Shown here piece after piece: positions 23,807 through 34,818 of a stretch of 64,000 bases of DNA. The stretch comes from Zelopaecilomyces penicillatus (Eukaryota > Ascomycota > Sordariomycetes > Hypocreales > Pseudodiploosporaceae), in assembly GCA_005765155.1 (NCBI GenBank), contig VCCP01000004.1, forward strand, positions 4,216,001-4,280,000. Direction: 5' to 3'. The position numbers and the translations under genes are program-made. Positions within the stretch are counted from its first letter, which is position 1. Each line of letters opens with the position of its first letter. The notes under the pieces are model-generated. The model had not been told where the DNA came from, ran no database searches, and saw nothing but the letters and a program-made list of their open reading frames with translations.

Positions 23807-26800
23807 ATGACGGCAAGTGATGAAGAAACGAAGAAGCTAAGCGCACCCAAGTTCTCGTCATTCAAGCCCAAGCAGCCTGCTACGGAGCCAAAGAGGGATC
23901 ATGAATTGCGCATAAAACGGAACCGAGATGATAAGCGCGCGGATGGTGGACGAACATCGTCTGAGCATCACTCTGAAAACCGTTCTGAACGTCGTTCTGA
24001 ACATCGTTCAAGGCATCGGCGGCATGAATCCCATCGTCGCAAAGAGCATAGAAGATCGGGAAGCCGTGATCGACAGCCTACTATATTGGAAGAGGCAAAG
24101 CCTGTTCCCAGACCAGTCTCCGTACCAGGTGTCTTTGTAATTGATACCAAAGGCGATCCCCTGATCACAAAGTATGGTGGTATAGACAGGGCTCAGATAC
24201 CAGCGTATTATCGGCACGGGTCGGGAAGAGTTCTTGGTACTACCGGTCGTCTTGTGATTCATCGTGACGGCCCAAGAGATCAGTTTAGTCTTCGAATGCC
24301 TGGCGAAGGTTCTGCCGCTTATGCCAACAGGGATGGGCTGCGGACAAAGTTGCCCATACATACCAGGCTGCGGCGGATCAAGGCAGTGGCACGAGATGCT
24401 AATGCTTTAGATGATGGAACCGAGGGATATCTACCTATCGTAATATCCAAGAAACACTCCCGGGATGAGATGGATCTCGACTCAACCGATGGAGACGAAC
24501 CACCATCGTACCGGTCCATTGAAGGCAAAGCGAAACGGCAGCAGTACTCTGATGATGACTCTGATGATGGCTCAAACACAAGCCTGGATCATGCAGCAAC
24601 AGACCGAGATAATCCACTTCGGATAAAGTCAATGGAGTTGAACAAACGCGTCAAAGAACACCCGGAGGACATTAACACTTGGCTCGAGCTAGTCGATCAC
24701 CAGGATGTTTTGCTGAGAGCTGGCCAGGATATTGACCACACCATCTTGGAGAATGAAGCACACAGCTACTCTGAGATCAAAGTATCCATGCTCGAGTCGG
24801 CTATTTCAAATACCTCTAAGCCCGAAGATCGCAATCGCATTCTGGTATACTTGATGCGTGAAGGTGTCAAGGTATGGAGTAGTAAGGTCATAGAGAGGAA
24901 GTGGGCCGAAGTTCTGGCCGATGAAGATGATGATTTCGACCTGTGGATAACTCATCTTGATTTCTTAATGTCCAACATTTCTGTATTTCAATACGACAGC
25001 ATTATGAAGAAGATTCTGGACAGATTGCGTCTTGCCCTCTCACGCCCAGCGACAAAAGAATCTCAGAATAGCAATTTCCAGGAGGCTATATATGTGCTTC
25101 TGAGAGCGACTCGATTCATCCACAACGCCGGTTACAAAGAGTTAGCTGTGGGCGCATGGCAAGGTCTGCTGGAACTCAATCTGTTTCGCCCATTGCAGCT
25201 CAAAGACGAGGAGTTGGCACTGGACTCTTTCCAAAATTTCTGGGAAAGCGAAGTGCCAAGGATCGGAGACGTGAATGCTCAAGGCTGGAGACAATTCGTT
25301 GCAGCTGGCGAGTTGGGAGATGCGCCGGAACCAGTCATGGATGAGGCTGCGGAACTCCCTTCTTCAAGAGATACATATAAATCCTGGGGCAACTTGGAAT
25401 CATTTCGTGCACAAAAAGCCGCGATGCCGGCGAGAACCATGGACGACGGAACGGAAGATGATCCTTTTAGAGTTGTCATGTTCTCTGATATTAAGCCATT
25501 CCTCTTCCTTATTCCTGATGTCATCCTTCCGGGCGTCACCCGACAACTTGTCGATGCATTTCTGATATTTGCTGGACTGCCCCCTGCATTCCGGTCAGAT
25601 GCATGGACAAACACCGCATGTTGCGACCAGTTCCTGACAACACCCTTGGATGTCATTGAGACCCCAGTTACTATCAAATCAGATGATGAAGATATTGAAA
25701 ACGCACAACGCAAGGAGCCACGGTTCGATATTGGTAGATCTCATATCGTCACATCCCCCAGCGTACTATTTGCTAGCTCCAAGTGGTTTCACTTCATCCC
25801 CACCGATTTTCACACTCACATAGTCACTATGCCTTTGATAATGGGGGTGTTGAAGTTGCTCGTCCACTCGGCTGAGATAGAAGATGTTGCCGTATACTTC
25901 CTGTCCTTGTGTTTATCTACAGATCCAGGGTCTGCGAAGAGGACTACAAAGGCATTACTCAAGCGATACCCGGCCAATTCGGAACTTTACAACGCCTATG
26001 CGCTGGCTGAGTTTGCCAATAATGATATAGGCGTAGCTACAAAAGTACTAGCTTCTACCACGGGATCCCCTACAGTATGTGATAGAAAAGAGCCCGCTTC
26101 CATCTGTTTGATGCAACAACTTGACTAACATGAAATTTTAGTTGAGTGCAAACTGGTATGGCTTTCTCCTCTTCAAGACCTGGAGTTGGATTGAGCTCAT
26201 GTCAGGGAACACCAAGATGGCAATCAAACGATTGTGTTCGTCGGTGGATGAGACACTGAGGCAATCGCAAACCGGTGGCACTGATGTCAGCTTGACGGTA
26301 TTACTCAAAGCTCAGCAAACATTGGCATCTGGCATGGATGGATGTCTACTCCAAAGGGACCCTGATGGAGCATCTGTATTTGGCGAGTGTCTAATTCTGT
26401 TAGCATATCTTACTGCTGGGGAGAATACCGAACCGACTTCGGCGTCACAGGGGAATATCTCAGCGGCAATGACTACGACTAAGCAAATTTGCAGCGAGTT
26501 TGAGCTTCGTGGCCAAGGGCTTACGGCCGCTCACGAGCGTGTTCTACAATTCGCTGCTCAAGTCCTCTACTTCAACGCCTCAAATGGGTAAGCAACACAA
26601 CACCATGTGTCACTGGCAGTCCCCCAGAGTACAAATAAAAAACTAACAGTACCCCGCAGGCCATTTCGAAGAGTCTTCATGCGTGAGCAGCTAATTCAAT
26701 TCATCGAGAAGTTTCCCCGAAACAGCATTTTCCTCTCTCTATTTGAGTGGTCTGACGCAAGCCTTCGCATCATTGATGAAACCCGCGACCTTCTTCATGA

Positions 26801-27209
26801 CAAGGTCCTTGTTCGTTCACAAGATTGCGTAAGCGCACGAGTGTTTGCGATCCAGCACGAGCTCGCTCGTGGTAATGTCAATACAACGAAGGCGGCCTAT
26901 GAGCACGCCCTATCCAGCGACGTTTGCAAGGCGAGCCCCATGTTGTGGATATCGTATATCCGGTTCTGCTACCTTCATCAACCGTTGCGTACCAAGGCGA
27001 AGGATGTGTTTTACCGTGCACTCCGACAGTGCCCAGGGTCAAAGGATGTCATGATGGAGTCGTTTAGAACGCTGATACGTGACATGGAGTCTGAAGAATT
27101 GCGAGCAGTGTATAATACTATGTCCTCCAAGGGATTGCGGGTTCATGTTGACCTAGAGGAATTCTTGGAGCAGAGGCGATCAGAGTCAGCCAAAAATGCT
27201 AGGAGATGA
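23807..27209 (+). CDS. NRDE-2 family protein (S. pombe Nrl1-like)
   Basis: A 1087-residue nuclear protein from exons 23807-26074, 26142-26587 and 26660-27209. The frame is open slightly upstream only through TTG, so the ATG at 23807 (MTASDEETKKLSAPKF) is taken. NRDE-2 proteins bind the Mtr4-like helicase and splicing factors and affect RNA surveillance, small-RNA-directed silencing and R-loops. Evidence: an N-terminal FSSFKP motif; a charged Arg/Ser/His-rich block at about 45-90; the conserved IDTKGDPLITKYGGIDRAQI segment with PAYYR; and LEGLVDHQDV-like helices (NTWLELVDHQDVLLR) opening the UPF0614/HAT-repeat region that fills the rest. The third exon continues it (FRRVFMREQLIQFIEKFP, SIFLSLFEWSDASLRIID). 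The gene could act in genome defence, but only the family relation supports that. Confidence 0.92.
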
Positions 27210-27928
27210 AATAACAAAGGCAGTAGGCATGGATGATTGTGTCGAACAAGATTCCATGATACCCAAGTTAGACTATAAACAAACTAATCCATGTTACTTA
27301 TTGCTATGAATCATAATGTTGCTGGTGTACTAAAGGGGTGTGTCAATGTGTCAACTCGGTGACAGGGGACTAGTGGTATTTGTTTGCTAGAGACCAAAGT
27401 GACCGATATCCATCAATTTCCCACCACAATCCTTGCTACACAACTCCGAGCTTGTGGAAACAATGGTGGTGTGAGAATTGAACCTTTGCGGCTGAACTCG
27501 AGCCATAATACGGGAGCCAAGAATTACAGGCTGGACGGCTCCGCCTCACTGTACGAGTTACCACATGCGCTGGCGAGCTGGCAAACTGCCCCGTTGCAGG
27601 GTAGGCAACCCTCACTGACATCACTTGGCAGCCCAACTTCCAGCTTTCCAACATCCACCCCATGACCTTTCCTATCCTGCACCCACTACTAAACTATTCT
27701 TAAGAAGATATCACTCTACGAACATATCAAAAAAACGCTCACTCATCCAGTGCATTTAGAAGGTTGGCTGGTGATCCAGTGCGCTCACGACCTTCATCAA
27801 CCAAAACCACTCTGACCCTCTATTGTTTCACCATCACGTACAAGTGTGCCGTCCACTTTGCATTGCATAAGTAGGCGACGTTTCTCTACTCACTGGGCCA
27901 ACCTCGCCAACCATTCTCACGATTCATC
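27210..27928. other. Intergenic, NRDE2 3' flank and phospholipase C promoter
   Basis: About 720 bp between tandem genes. The right part is pyrimidine-rich (CT/CA-rich) as expected of a fungal leader close to a start codon. No gene is seen. Confidence 0.5.
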
Positions 27929-29926
27929 ATGGCCACGGCACAACCACCCGTCGTTGACTCTCTACACCAGGCTGGGGGCGGCGTGAGCGAGACCCAGCGG
28001 ACCATCAAGTCACTCAGCACCAACGTCACACGCTCTCTCAAGAAGGTCTTTGACTCTCAAGCGGGAGCCAGCGGGAAGTGGAGCAGTGATCAGGTCAAAG
28101 ACTTCATACACAAAGTCCAGGATCACCATGATGATGCCTCTACTGCGGCGGACCTGCTGCTCAAACAGGAAGCAGTTGATTTGTACGGTTTCCTTGGCTT
28201 CATGTCATCTGGGGTTAACGCCATCACCCTCCCACGCAAGGATGAGGACCTTTCATGGCCGCTAGCCAGCTATTTCATCAGCTCTAGCCACAACACCTAC
28301 CTCACCGGTAATCAACTTTCCAGTGACAGCACTACTGGCGCTTACACCAACGTACTGCAGAGGGGCTGTCGCTGCGTCGAGATTGATGTCTGGGATGGAG
28401 ACGAGTCTGATGCAGAATCCGATAGCAGTGATGCCGAGGCAGGCAAGGAGGGCAAGAAATCCAAGGACAAGGCGAAAAAGTCGAGCTGGAGCAAGTACGA
28501 CCAGCTCAAGAGCAAGCTTCCAGGATCAGTCACTAGCAAGATGGAAAAGACTAGCCTGGGCAAGAAGATAGAGGCCAAGGCGACTGACAAGCTTGGTCCA
28601 GCAGCGGAGAGGGCCAGCCATGCTGGTGAACCTGAAGTGGCTGTCATAGAACCACGAGTGCTCCACGGATATACGCTCACCAAGGACATATCTTTCAGGG
28701 ATGTCTGTGTCGCCATTCGGAAGAGTGCCTTTGCTGTTACAGACTTGCCCCTGATTGTTAGTCTGGAGGTGCACTGCGGCGCCGACCAGCAGCAAGTCAT
28801 GGTCGACATCATCAACCAAACATGGAAGGACGTTCTAGTACCAGCACCCGAGACAGATGCGACACAGTTACCCAGCCTCGACCAGCTCAAGGGCAAGATT
28901 CTGGTCAAGGTCAAGTACGCAGCTCCTGGTTCAGCTGCTGAAAAGGCCGAGATCGGGAGCGGAGACGACGACCGTCTTCCTGCGGACACAGCCGGCCAGA
29001 GCAAGAAGACACCGCCGCCTAAGATCATCCAGGCCCTCAGCCGTCTGGGCATCTACACCAAGGCCATTACTTTTAAGGCGTTGACGCAACCCGAGGCATC
29101 TATGCCTGACCACATCTTCTCGCTTTCAGAGAACAAGTTCATGGACCACCACGAGAAGCAGTGGGCTGGCCTCTTCAACCACAACAGGAATTTCCTGATG
29201 CGTACGTACCCGTCAGGCCTGCGCATCGGGTCCTCGAATCTTAACCCCGCTGTGTTCTGGGGCGGCGGTGCACAGGTTGTCGCGTTGAATTGGCAGCAAA
29301 CTGATGAGGGTATGATGTTGAATGAGGGCATGTTTGCCGGCACAGGAGGTTACGTTTTGAAGCCAGAAGGCAAGAACCTCTACATATTTTCCTACTGATC
29401 CCCAAGCATTACAACTAACCACCATTCCCCATCTTTAGGATACCGCCCAGATCTCGGATCCAAGACCTCACCTAACAAAATCATCTACAAGACGCTAAAC
29501 CTTACACTCACCTTCCTAGCCGCCCAGTCCATCCCACTTCCACCTGACGAGAAATCCGCCAAGGGCTTCAAGCCCTACGTCAAAGTTGAGTTGCACGTTG
29601 ACGCCTCGGAGCGCCATCACAAGGGCGACGATGGCCACGAGCGCGAGGGCGAGTACAAGGCCCGTACTCAAACCCATAGGGGCTGCGACCTCGATCTTCA
29701 ATCCGAGAAGCTCGAGTTCCGCAATATCCCCCGACTCATTGAAGAGCTTACTTTTGTTAGATTCACTGTGAGAGATGATGAGTTTGGCAGAGACGATCTT
29801 GCAGCGTGGGCATGTGTTAGGTTGGATCGCTTGGGTCAGGGTTATCGTTTTGTTCATTTGATGAACTCCAACGGGGCGTTGACTGATGGCGCGATCTTGG
29901 TGAAGATAGAAAAGACTCTGACATAA
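27929..29926 (+). CDS. Phosphoinositide-specific phospholipase C (delta type)
   Basis: A 642-residue enzyme that hydrolyses phosphatidylinositol 4,5-bisphosphate to inositol trisphosphate and diacylglycerol in calcium signalling. Exon 1 (27929-29369) carries a short N-terminal region with an incomplete EF-hand-like segment. It also carries the X domain (SYFISSSHNTYLTGNQLSS, catalytic His121; RGCRCVEIDVWDG; LIVSLEVHC) and the Y domain (RTYPSGLRIGSSNLNPAVFW). Exon 2 (29439-29926) adds the C2 domain (YVKVELHVDA, LEFRNIPRLI, FVRFTVRDDEFGRDD). The join reads GGYVLKPEGYRPDLG, the invariant end of the Y domain. The 69-nt intron begins with GC, not GT (AG|GCAAGA...CTAAC...TTTAG). Between X and Y is a charged Lys/Ser-rich linker. 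It is short for a Plc1 family that often has a full PH/EF module, but all catalytic parts are present. Confidence 0.94.
29370..29438 (+). other. Non-canonical GC-AG intron
   Basis: Donor GCAAGA directly after AG, branch site AACTAACC at about 29412-29419, acceptor CTTTAG. Joining 29369 to 29439 restores the invariant KPEGYRP of phospholipase C; retaining it gives a stop after NLYIFSY. Confidence 0.88.
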
Positions 29927-30169
29927 AAAAACAAAGACCTGTTTCTTTTAGTTGATCCATATTTCTGGAGAATTTGAACAGTGTATGGCTTTTAAACACG
30001 AGTATTATACTCTGAATGAACCATCATCCGGAGGCAAGTACGTGAAGTACATTGAAGTTTTATTCATGTCATAATTTTGCATACTGAGGTAGATCATGAT
30101 TTAGCCAATATAAATAGAAAATTCATTTGCATCCTTGCGGAATCCATCAGGTTACCATCCTTTCCAAAT

Positions 30170-31205
30170 CTAATAGTCATCCTGGTTCTGGTTTCGGCGC
30201 TCAGATCCCCGATCCTTCAGCTTATCGCTGTCAAGGAGATCACCGGCCTTCTCCATGAGCTTGCCAATTGTGCTGTCTCCCCCGCTGCGGCCAGTGTTGG
30301 CTTTGGCAGATGAACCATATGAGTCATTGTCATCACGGTTGCTAGAACCGTAGCCAGTAGTCTTGTTGGATGATCCATAAGAATCGGTGTTGTCGTCACG
30401 GTTGCTAGATCCATAGCCGGAGGTCTTGTTGGATGATCCATAGGAATCAGTGTTATCGTCGTCACGCTTGCTGGAGCTGAAGCCAGAAGGCTTGGTGGAC
30501 GAGCCATACGAGTCAGTGTTGTCGTCGTCACGGTTGGAAGAGCCGTAGCCAGAAGCCTTGTTGGAAGAACCGTAAGAGTCATTATCGTCACGGTTGCTAG
30601 ATCCCAAGCCAGACGACTTGTTGGATGAACCATAGGTGTCGCTCTTATCGTTGTCACGGTTGCTGGAACCGTAACCAGAAGTCTTGTTGGATGAACCGTA
30701 AGAGTCATTATCATCGCGGTTGCTTGATCCTAAGCCAGACGACTTGTTGGACGAGCCGTATGAGTCCGTGTTGTCGTTGTCACGGTTGCTGGAACCGTAG
30801 CCAGATGTCTTGTTAGATGAGCCATATGAGTCCGTGTTGTCATCACGGTTGCTGGAACCGTAACCAGAAGTCTTGTTGGATGAACCGTAAGAGTCATTAT
30901 CATCGCGGTTGCTTGATCCTAAGCCAGACGACTTGTTGGACGAGCCGTATGAGTCCGTGTTGTCGTTGTCACGGTTGCTAGAACCGTAACCAGATGTCTT
31001 GTTGGAAGAACCATACGAGTCGTTGTTATCATCATCACGGTTGCTGGAACCGTAACCAGATGTCTTGTTGGATGAACCATATGAATCCGTATTGTCACGG
31101 CCAGAGCTGCCGTAGCTCTGCTGTGTAACCATTAGCTCCAAGCTTATTGAACGCCCAAGTCAGGGTATAACTCACGTTGTTGTCGTCGTTATCACGGTAA
31201 GACAT
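30170..31205 (-). CDS. Ddr48-like stress protein made of tandem SYGSSN repeats
   Basis: A 326-residue, highly hydrophilic protein from two exons, 31205-31176 (MSYRDNDDNN) and 31120-30170. After the 55-nt intron it reads QSYGSSGRDNT and then twelve units of 20-22 residues of the type DSYGSSNKTSGYGSSNRDD. A half-unit and a charged tail (TIGKLMEKAGDLLDSDKLKD) follow. The SYGSSN core is the repeat of yeast Ddr48, a stress- and DNA-damage-induced, disordered protein with reported ATPase/GTPase activity. Units come in Tyr, Leu and Phe versions, and two nucleotide blocks are identical, so the array is evolving by repeat exchange. Almost no hydrophobic residues and no signal peptide are present, suggesting a cytosolic hydrophilin-like protectant. 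Upstream lie a TTTATAAA box and a CCCCT cluster. Function is inferred from the yeast relative only. Confidence 0.85.
30654..30979 (-). repeat. Exact 137-bp duplication inside the Ddr48-like coding repeat
   Basis: Blocks 30654-30790 and 30843-30979 are identical base for base and 189 bp apart, which is 63 codons or three repeat units. Neighbouring units differ at several positions, so this is a recent three-unit duplication or conversion. Confidence 0.85.
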
Positions 31206-31332
31206 GTTGATGAAGGTCTTGAAGTTGGGATATAAGTGGATTATTTAGGTGTACAATTGGCACGTGGGCTGTGAATATACAGTGAATGAGTTTGGAGAAG
31301 CTAGACGGTCTTAGAAGAGGGAAGGCTGGGTG

Positions 31333-31340
31333 TTTATAAA
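31333..31340 (-). promoter_or_regulatory. TATA box candidate of the Ddr48-like gene
   Basis: TTTATAAA, palindromic, about 130 bp before the start codon on the minus strand, in an otherwise mixed-composition promoter. Confidence 0.5.
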
Positions 31341-31577
31341 CTACAGAGAATCTGCTTGTTCGCTCTCAATCAAACCCACAGACCCCGAAGTACTTCGTAC
31401 ATCGGTTGGATTGTTCGCCAGACAATGGAACAGGCTATGGTCGAGAGAGCTACCCACCACGCACGCCACCTTCGTGCCGAGATGACGTTTCATCGTGAAT
31501 CCCAATCAAGCTGAAAAGAACGGGTCCAGCAGACCAGCTTGACCAGGCCAGACGACCCTGCCACAGCTGAGGTCAAG

Positions 31578-31780
31578 CCCCTCCAAGCTTGTTCATCTAT
31601 CTTTACCCCTCCCGGGACTTCCCCTCTATCCCCGCCAACCGCGCGACGAGACCCGACGGCGTTGCCGCGGCGGCCTCTTGGTCTCGAGTCTGGGCGTGTT
31701 CTATGCTCCATTTTGAGTGCTATCACCAATTTCAAACATGTATATGTATGCATCGGTAATGGCGTCTATTCACATCCCCT
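31578..31780 (-). promoter_or_regulatory. Cluster of four CCCCT (AGGGG) stress-response-element-like sites
   Basis: CCCCT occurs at 31578, 31606, 31621 and 31776, read as AGGGG on the coding strand of the Ddr48-like gene, 373-575 bp before its ATG. AGGGG is the STRE core bound by Msn2/Msn4-type factors in yeast and related C2H2 factors in moulds. Binding here is inference. Confidence 0.4.
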
Positions 31781-33557
31781 CTTTTTGTCTGGTAAGGAGG
31801 CAATCTGATGAGGTCTCGCCGCGATCTACTTCTCCTGGCAGCGGCTTCATCCGGTCTTCCAAACTGGAACCTCCCCGCTACTCATATTAGATACCATGAA
31901 AGGAGTGCGGCACCATTGGCCCGAGCCGCCTGATGTATGAGCCGAACATTGTTGTCGTCATCTTGGAAGGAAGCTTTATTGACAATGGCGGGGTAGGGCT
32001 TTCCACCAGACGGAACGACTATTAAAGCCTTCCGTTGTGTTGTCTTTGCTGCAAGCATGGCCGACTGTATGCGCTCATCATTGGTACATCTAGCGTCTCA
32101 GTGGGTGTGCCATGCGCAAGGTGATGGGGGCTAACTGTATTGCTGCGAAGTCTCGTCGACGGAGTAGACATGTATTATTGCAGCATTCGCTGGCGGGCAG
32201 GGTACCCCTGGCAAAGTTGGGGTGCCTGCCCGATATTTGTCGAGCCATGTCGAAAGCTTGTTTGTATCGTGAGCTACCCCCTTGTGTGGAGTCCCTGGAG
32301 AACAGAGGAGCTTGACGGGGCGCCATCTTTAAAGCCGCTCCTGGTTAGCGGCTGGTTCCAGATGCGCTAGTCATGCCGGCCTGGGGAGCTATGGCGGTGC
32401 TTGCAAGTTGCGATGTACAGCTCGCCAGTAGAGGCTGTGCATCGGAGCACCACATGTGAGGCCCACAGAACTTGATTGGCGATGGAGGATGATGCAATGC
32501 GCATACGCACGACAGAAATCTTTGCACGGCTCAACGAGGCGTGGGTAGCGAGGGATGTTGGATTGCTTTGCCTGTTCCAAGTACCTAGTACGTAGCATCA
32601 GACTGTTGGATCGCTTGCGTTGGTGAAGACCGAAACCCACAGTCACAATCCATCGGCATCGTCACTTGGCCCGACCTAGACAAGTGTTCGGAGACAGAGA
32701 GAGGGGTTATTTAACTGAGAGCACTACCAACAGATGACGTGACGGAAAGACCGACGGTGGTTTGAGCACCAGGCTGGATGACGAGAGCTGTCTCTCTCTG
32801 TTGGTGTTGCCATTATGATTACTGGTGCCGTGCTAGCCACCTAGTTAGTTTGTTCGTTCAGTAAACATCAAAGTTCTGGAGAGGAGCTATATGTTGGTGC
32901 TGGTATGATGCCAATAAGTGGGCTGGTTACAGGCTGTAGATATTACAAGAGATGATCTTCTCTTATGCCGGACTATTATTGAGGGTGGTCATCGTTGAAT
33001 ATGTAAAAACCAGGAGTAGATTGAAAAACGCTTATTGAGAGGATGATGACGATGGTTTCCATGAAAATATGGTGGAGGTACATGAAATACATGAGCCCAT
33101 TATGCGAGGCGAACCTGTGGGAAGGTCACTTTGAAAGCGCCTGCCTCGAATATTATCATCGACAATACCTTCCGAGTTACCATCTAAAAATGCAGGTAGT
33201 GACTGTTTCCTCTTTGGGCAGATCCAGACCTTTTTCCTCTCCAACCTCTATACACTGGTCATCAGGGAAGGCGCGACATGACAGACAAGAAATTTCCCCC
33301 GCGGATATCCATGTGTAGTACAACCTCCTCCAGAGTTTCTACTAAACAACAAAAGGCAAAGAATGCATCACCAAATTCGTAGAACATCTATTTGCTCAAT
33401 ATAAAATCGTTCATAGTACACGGATAATACAGTATGCTATAGTACACCACGGCTCCGTCCATCTAACGACAGTCTATTTGACTTTCAAGCCTGGCCTGTA
33501 TTGGCTGATGTAATGCCAGGAAGAGACACCAAAGAAAACCCACAAAACACGAACGTT

Positions 33558-34490
33558 TCATGGTATACATGTGCAATATCCATCCTCAGACCCTCGACCA
33601 TCCTCGCCATATTTGACATTGCAATACGGCCGGTAGCCTCGTGAGTCTCCATCACACTTGATCAAGTCCTCGCACACCTTGTAGTCTCGATCGTCTCCGG
33701 TTTTCTTACAGGTGGCATGTCGACACTCGCAGTGGCCGCGCGTGGACGGATTCGACGAGTCACCTGTGGCGCACTGGGCAAACTCTGGGTACAGCGAGAA
33801 GTACTTCTCCACGCATGTGATCTCTTCAGCACAGAAGTGGTGAGGGTTCTTCTGGAAGAGGCAATCCCTGACCCGTGCTTTGCATGTGCAGGTTCCGATG
33901 GTTGTGTTCGCCGGTGTGCGCTTCAGCCTACAACTGTAGTCTTCATAATCTTGGCGGCATTGCCCGTACTGCGCGCACGTAGAGTTCAAGAGGCAAGGCG
34001 CCGCTCGGCAGAGACATTGGTGTTTGACACAGGTTGGATACTCTCCTAGTGACTTATCACAGTCCAAAGTGACTCGACAGTCTTCTGTACTGTTGGAAAT
34101 AGAGCCACAAGGAGCTGTGAATCGGAATGGTGGTTTTGGGCGGCGTTGTCTTGACGCATTAGTGGCTTGCCCACAAGCACTGATGTTTGTAGTTGCCGAT
34201 GATAATATTGTCGGCGTTGGTGTGTAACAAAGCCCGCTCTCACAAACCTCAGCGATCCTAGTTTGGAGAGATATTATCTCCAGAGTCGAAACTGAAGTCG
34301 GGGTCACGACAGTAGAGAAAGGCAACCAAGCATGGGTGTCAGCTAGTGTAGCCGAAGAAGACGAGCTATGACTCTTAGGCAAGACTGGATTGCGAATGCT
34401 GCCTAGATCATGGTCGTGTGCAACGACAATTGAGAGCCAAGGAACAAGAACGAGCCCCCAAAGAGTAAATGTTAAAGATAAGAAGAGCAT
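33558..34490 (-). CDS. Secreted protein with four tandem six-cysteine-type modules
   Basis: A 310-residue intronless frame. The ATG at 34490 is chosen because it begins a clear signal peptide (MLFLSLTFTLWGLVLV, cleavage likely after SIVVA). The upstream frame lacks an ATG. A Ser/Thr-rich spacer with a possible RR processing site (116-117) leads to the cysteine region. There four modules follow: C138-x5-C144-x9-C154-x4-C159-x-C161-x4-C166; C172-x5-C178-x8-C187-x13-C201-x-C203-x6-C210; C220-x5-C226-x13-C240-x13-C254-x-C256-x4-C261; and C273-x5-C279-x10-C290-x15-C306-x-C308. The C-x5-C opening and C-x-C close are invariant. I do not recognise the family. Secretion and disulphide-rich repeats fit an extracellular or host/competitor-facing protein, but no activity can be assigned. 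Confidence 0.8.
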   Translation of the reverse strand: MLFLSLTFTLWGLVLVPWLSIVVAHDHDLGSIRNPVLPKSHSSSSSATLADTHAWLPFSTVVTPTSVSTLEIISLQTRIAEVCESGLCYTPTPTILSSATTNISACGQATNASRQRRPKPPFRFTAPCGSISNSTEDCRVTLDCDKSLGEYPTCVKHQCLCRAAPCLLNSTCAQYGQCRQDYEDYSCRLKRTPANTTIGTCTCKARVRDCLFQKNPHHFCAEEITCVEKYFSLYPEFAQCATGDSSNPSTRGHCECRHATCKKTGDDRDYKVCEDLIKCDGDSRGYRPYCNVKYGEDGRGSEDGYCTCIP

Positions 34491-34818
34491 TTCAAGGTTT
34501 AGTGAAAATGATGGATCTCGATAGCATAAGTTGAAACTGTCGAAAGCGCGCTGGCCTAGTTGAATAGATTGAGCTGAAACCATCAACAGCCAGCTCGCCC
34601 TTTTATATGTAAATTCATCTAGGGCCATCAGGTCCTGAATCAATGCCCAAGAAAATCTAATATCGATGTGTGAATATAAATTTGTAACGAATAGATAGGT
34701 TTGTTTGGTGCAAGCTGTAATGCTCGCACGGCGAGAAAGTCGATGGCTGCAATATGAACTTGCGTTTGCGCATTATTGTAAGTGGCAGCGACCACAATAT
34801 ACATCACCACCACAAATC
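34491..34818. other. Spacer between pex8 stop and cysteine-module gene start
   Basis: A 328-bp AT-rich spacer between tandem minus-strand genes. It serves as promoter for the secreted protein and 3' UTR for pex8. No gene is seen. Confidence 0.5.

Larger units (their letters stand above)
31206..33557. other. 2.35-kb gene-free stretch
   Basis: The left part is the promoter of the Ddr48-like gene. The rest holds only short frames (up to 91 codons) without recognisable features, plus short CT- and GA-rich runs near 32695 and 32791. No RNA gene is seen. Confidence 0.45.

Noticed and set aside
28342..29052. 236-codon minus-strand frame
   Set aside because: Antisense to the X-Y region of phospholipase C; a shadow of its codon bias.
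30217..30714. 165-codon frame of repeated residues, and the regular spacing that could be taken for a CRISPR array
   Set aside because: The periodicity is explained by the Ddr48-like coding repeats; spacers are not unique and the organism is a fungus.
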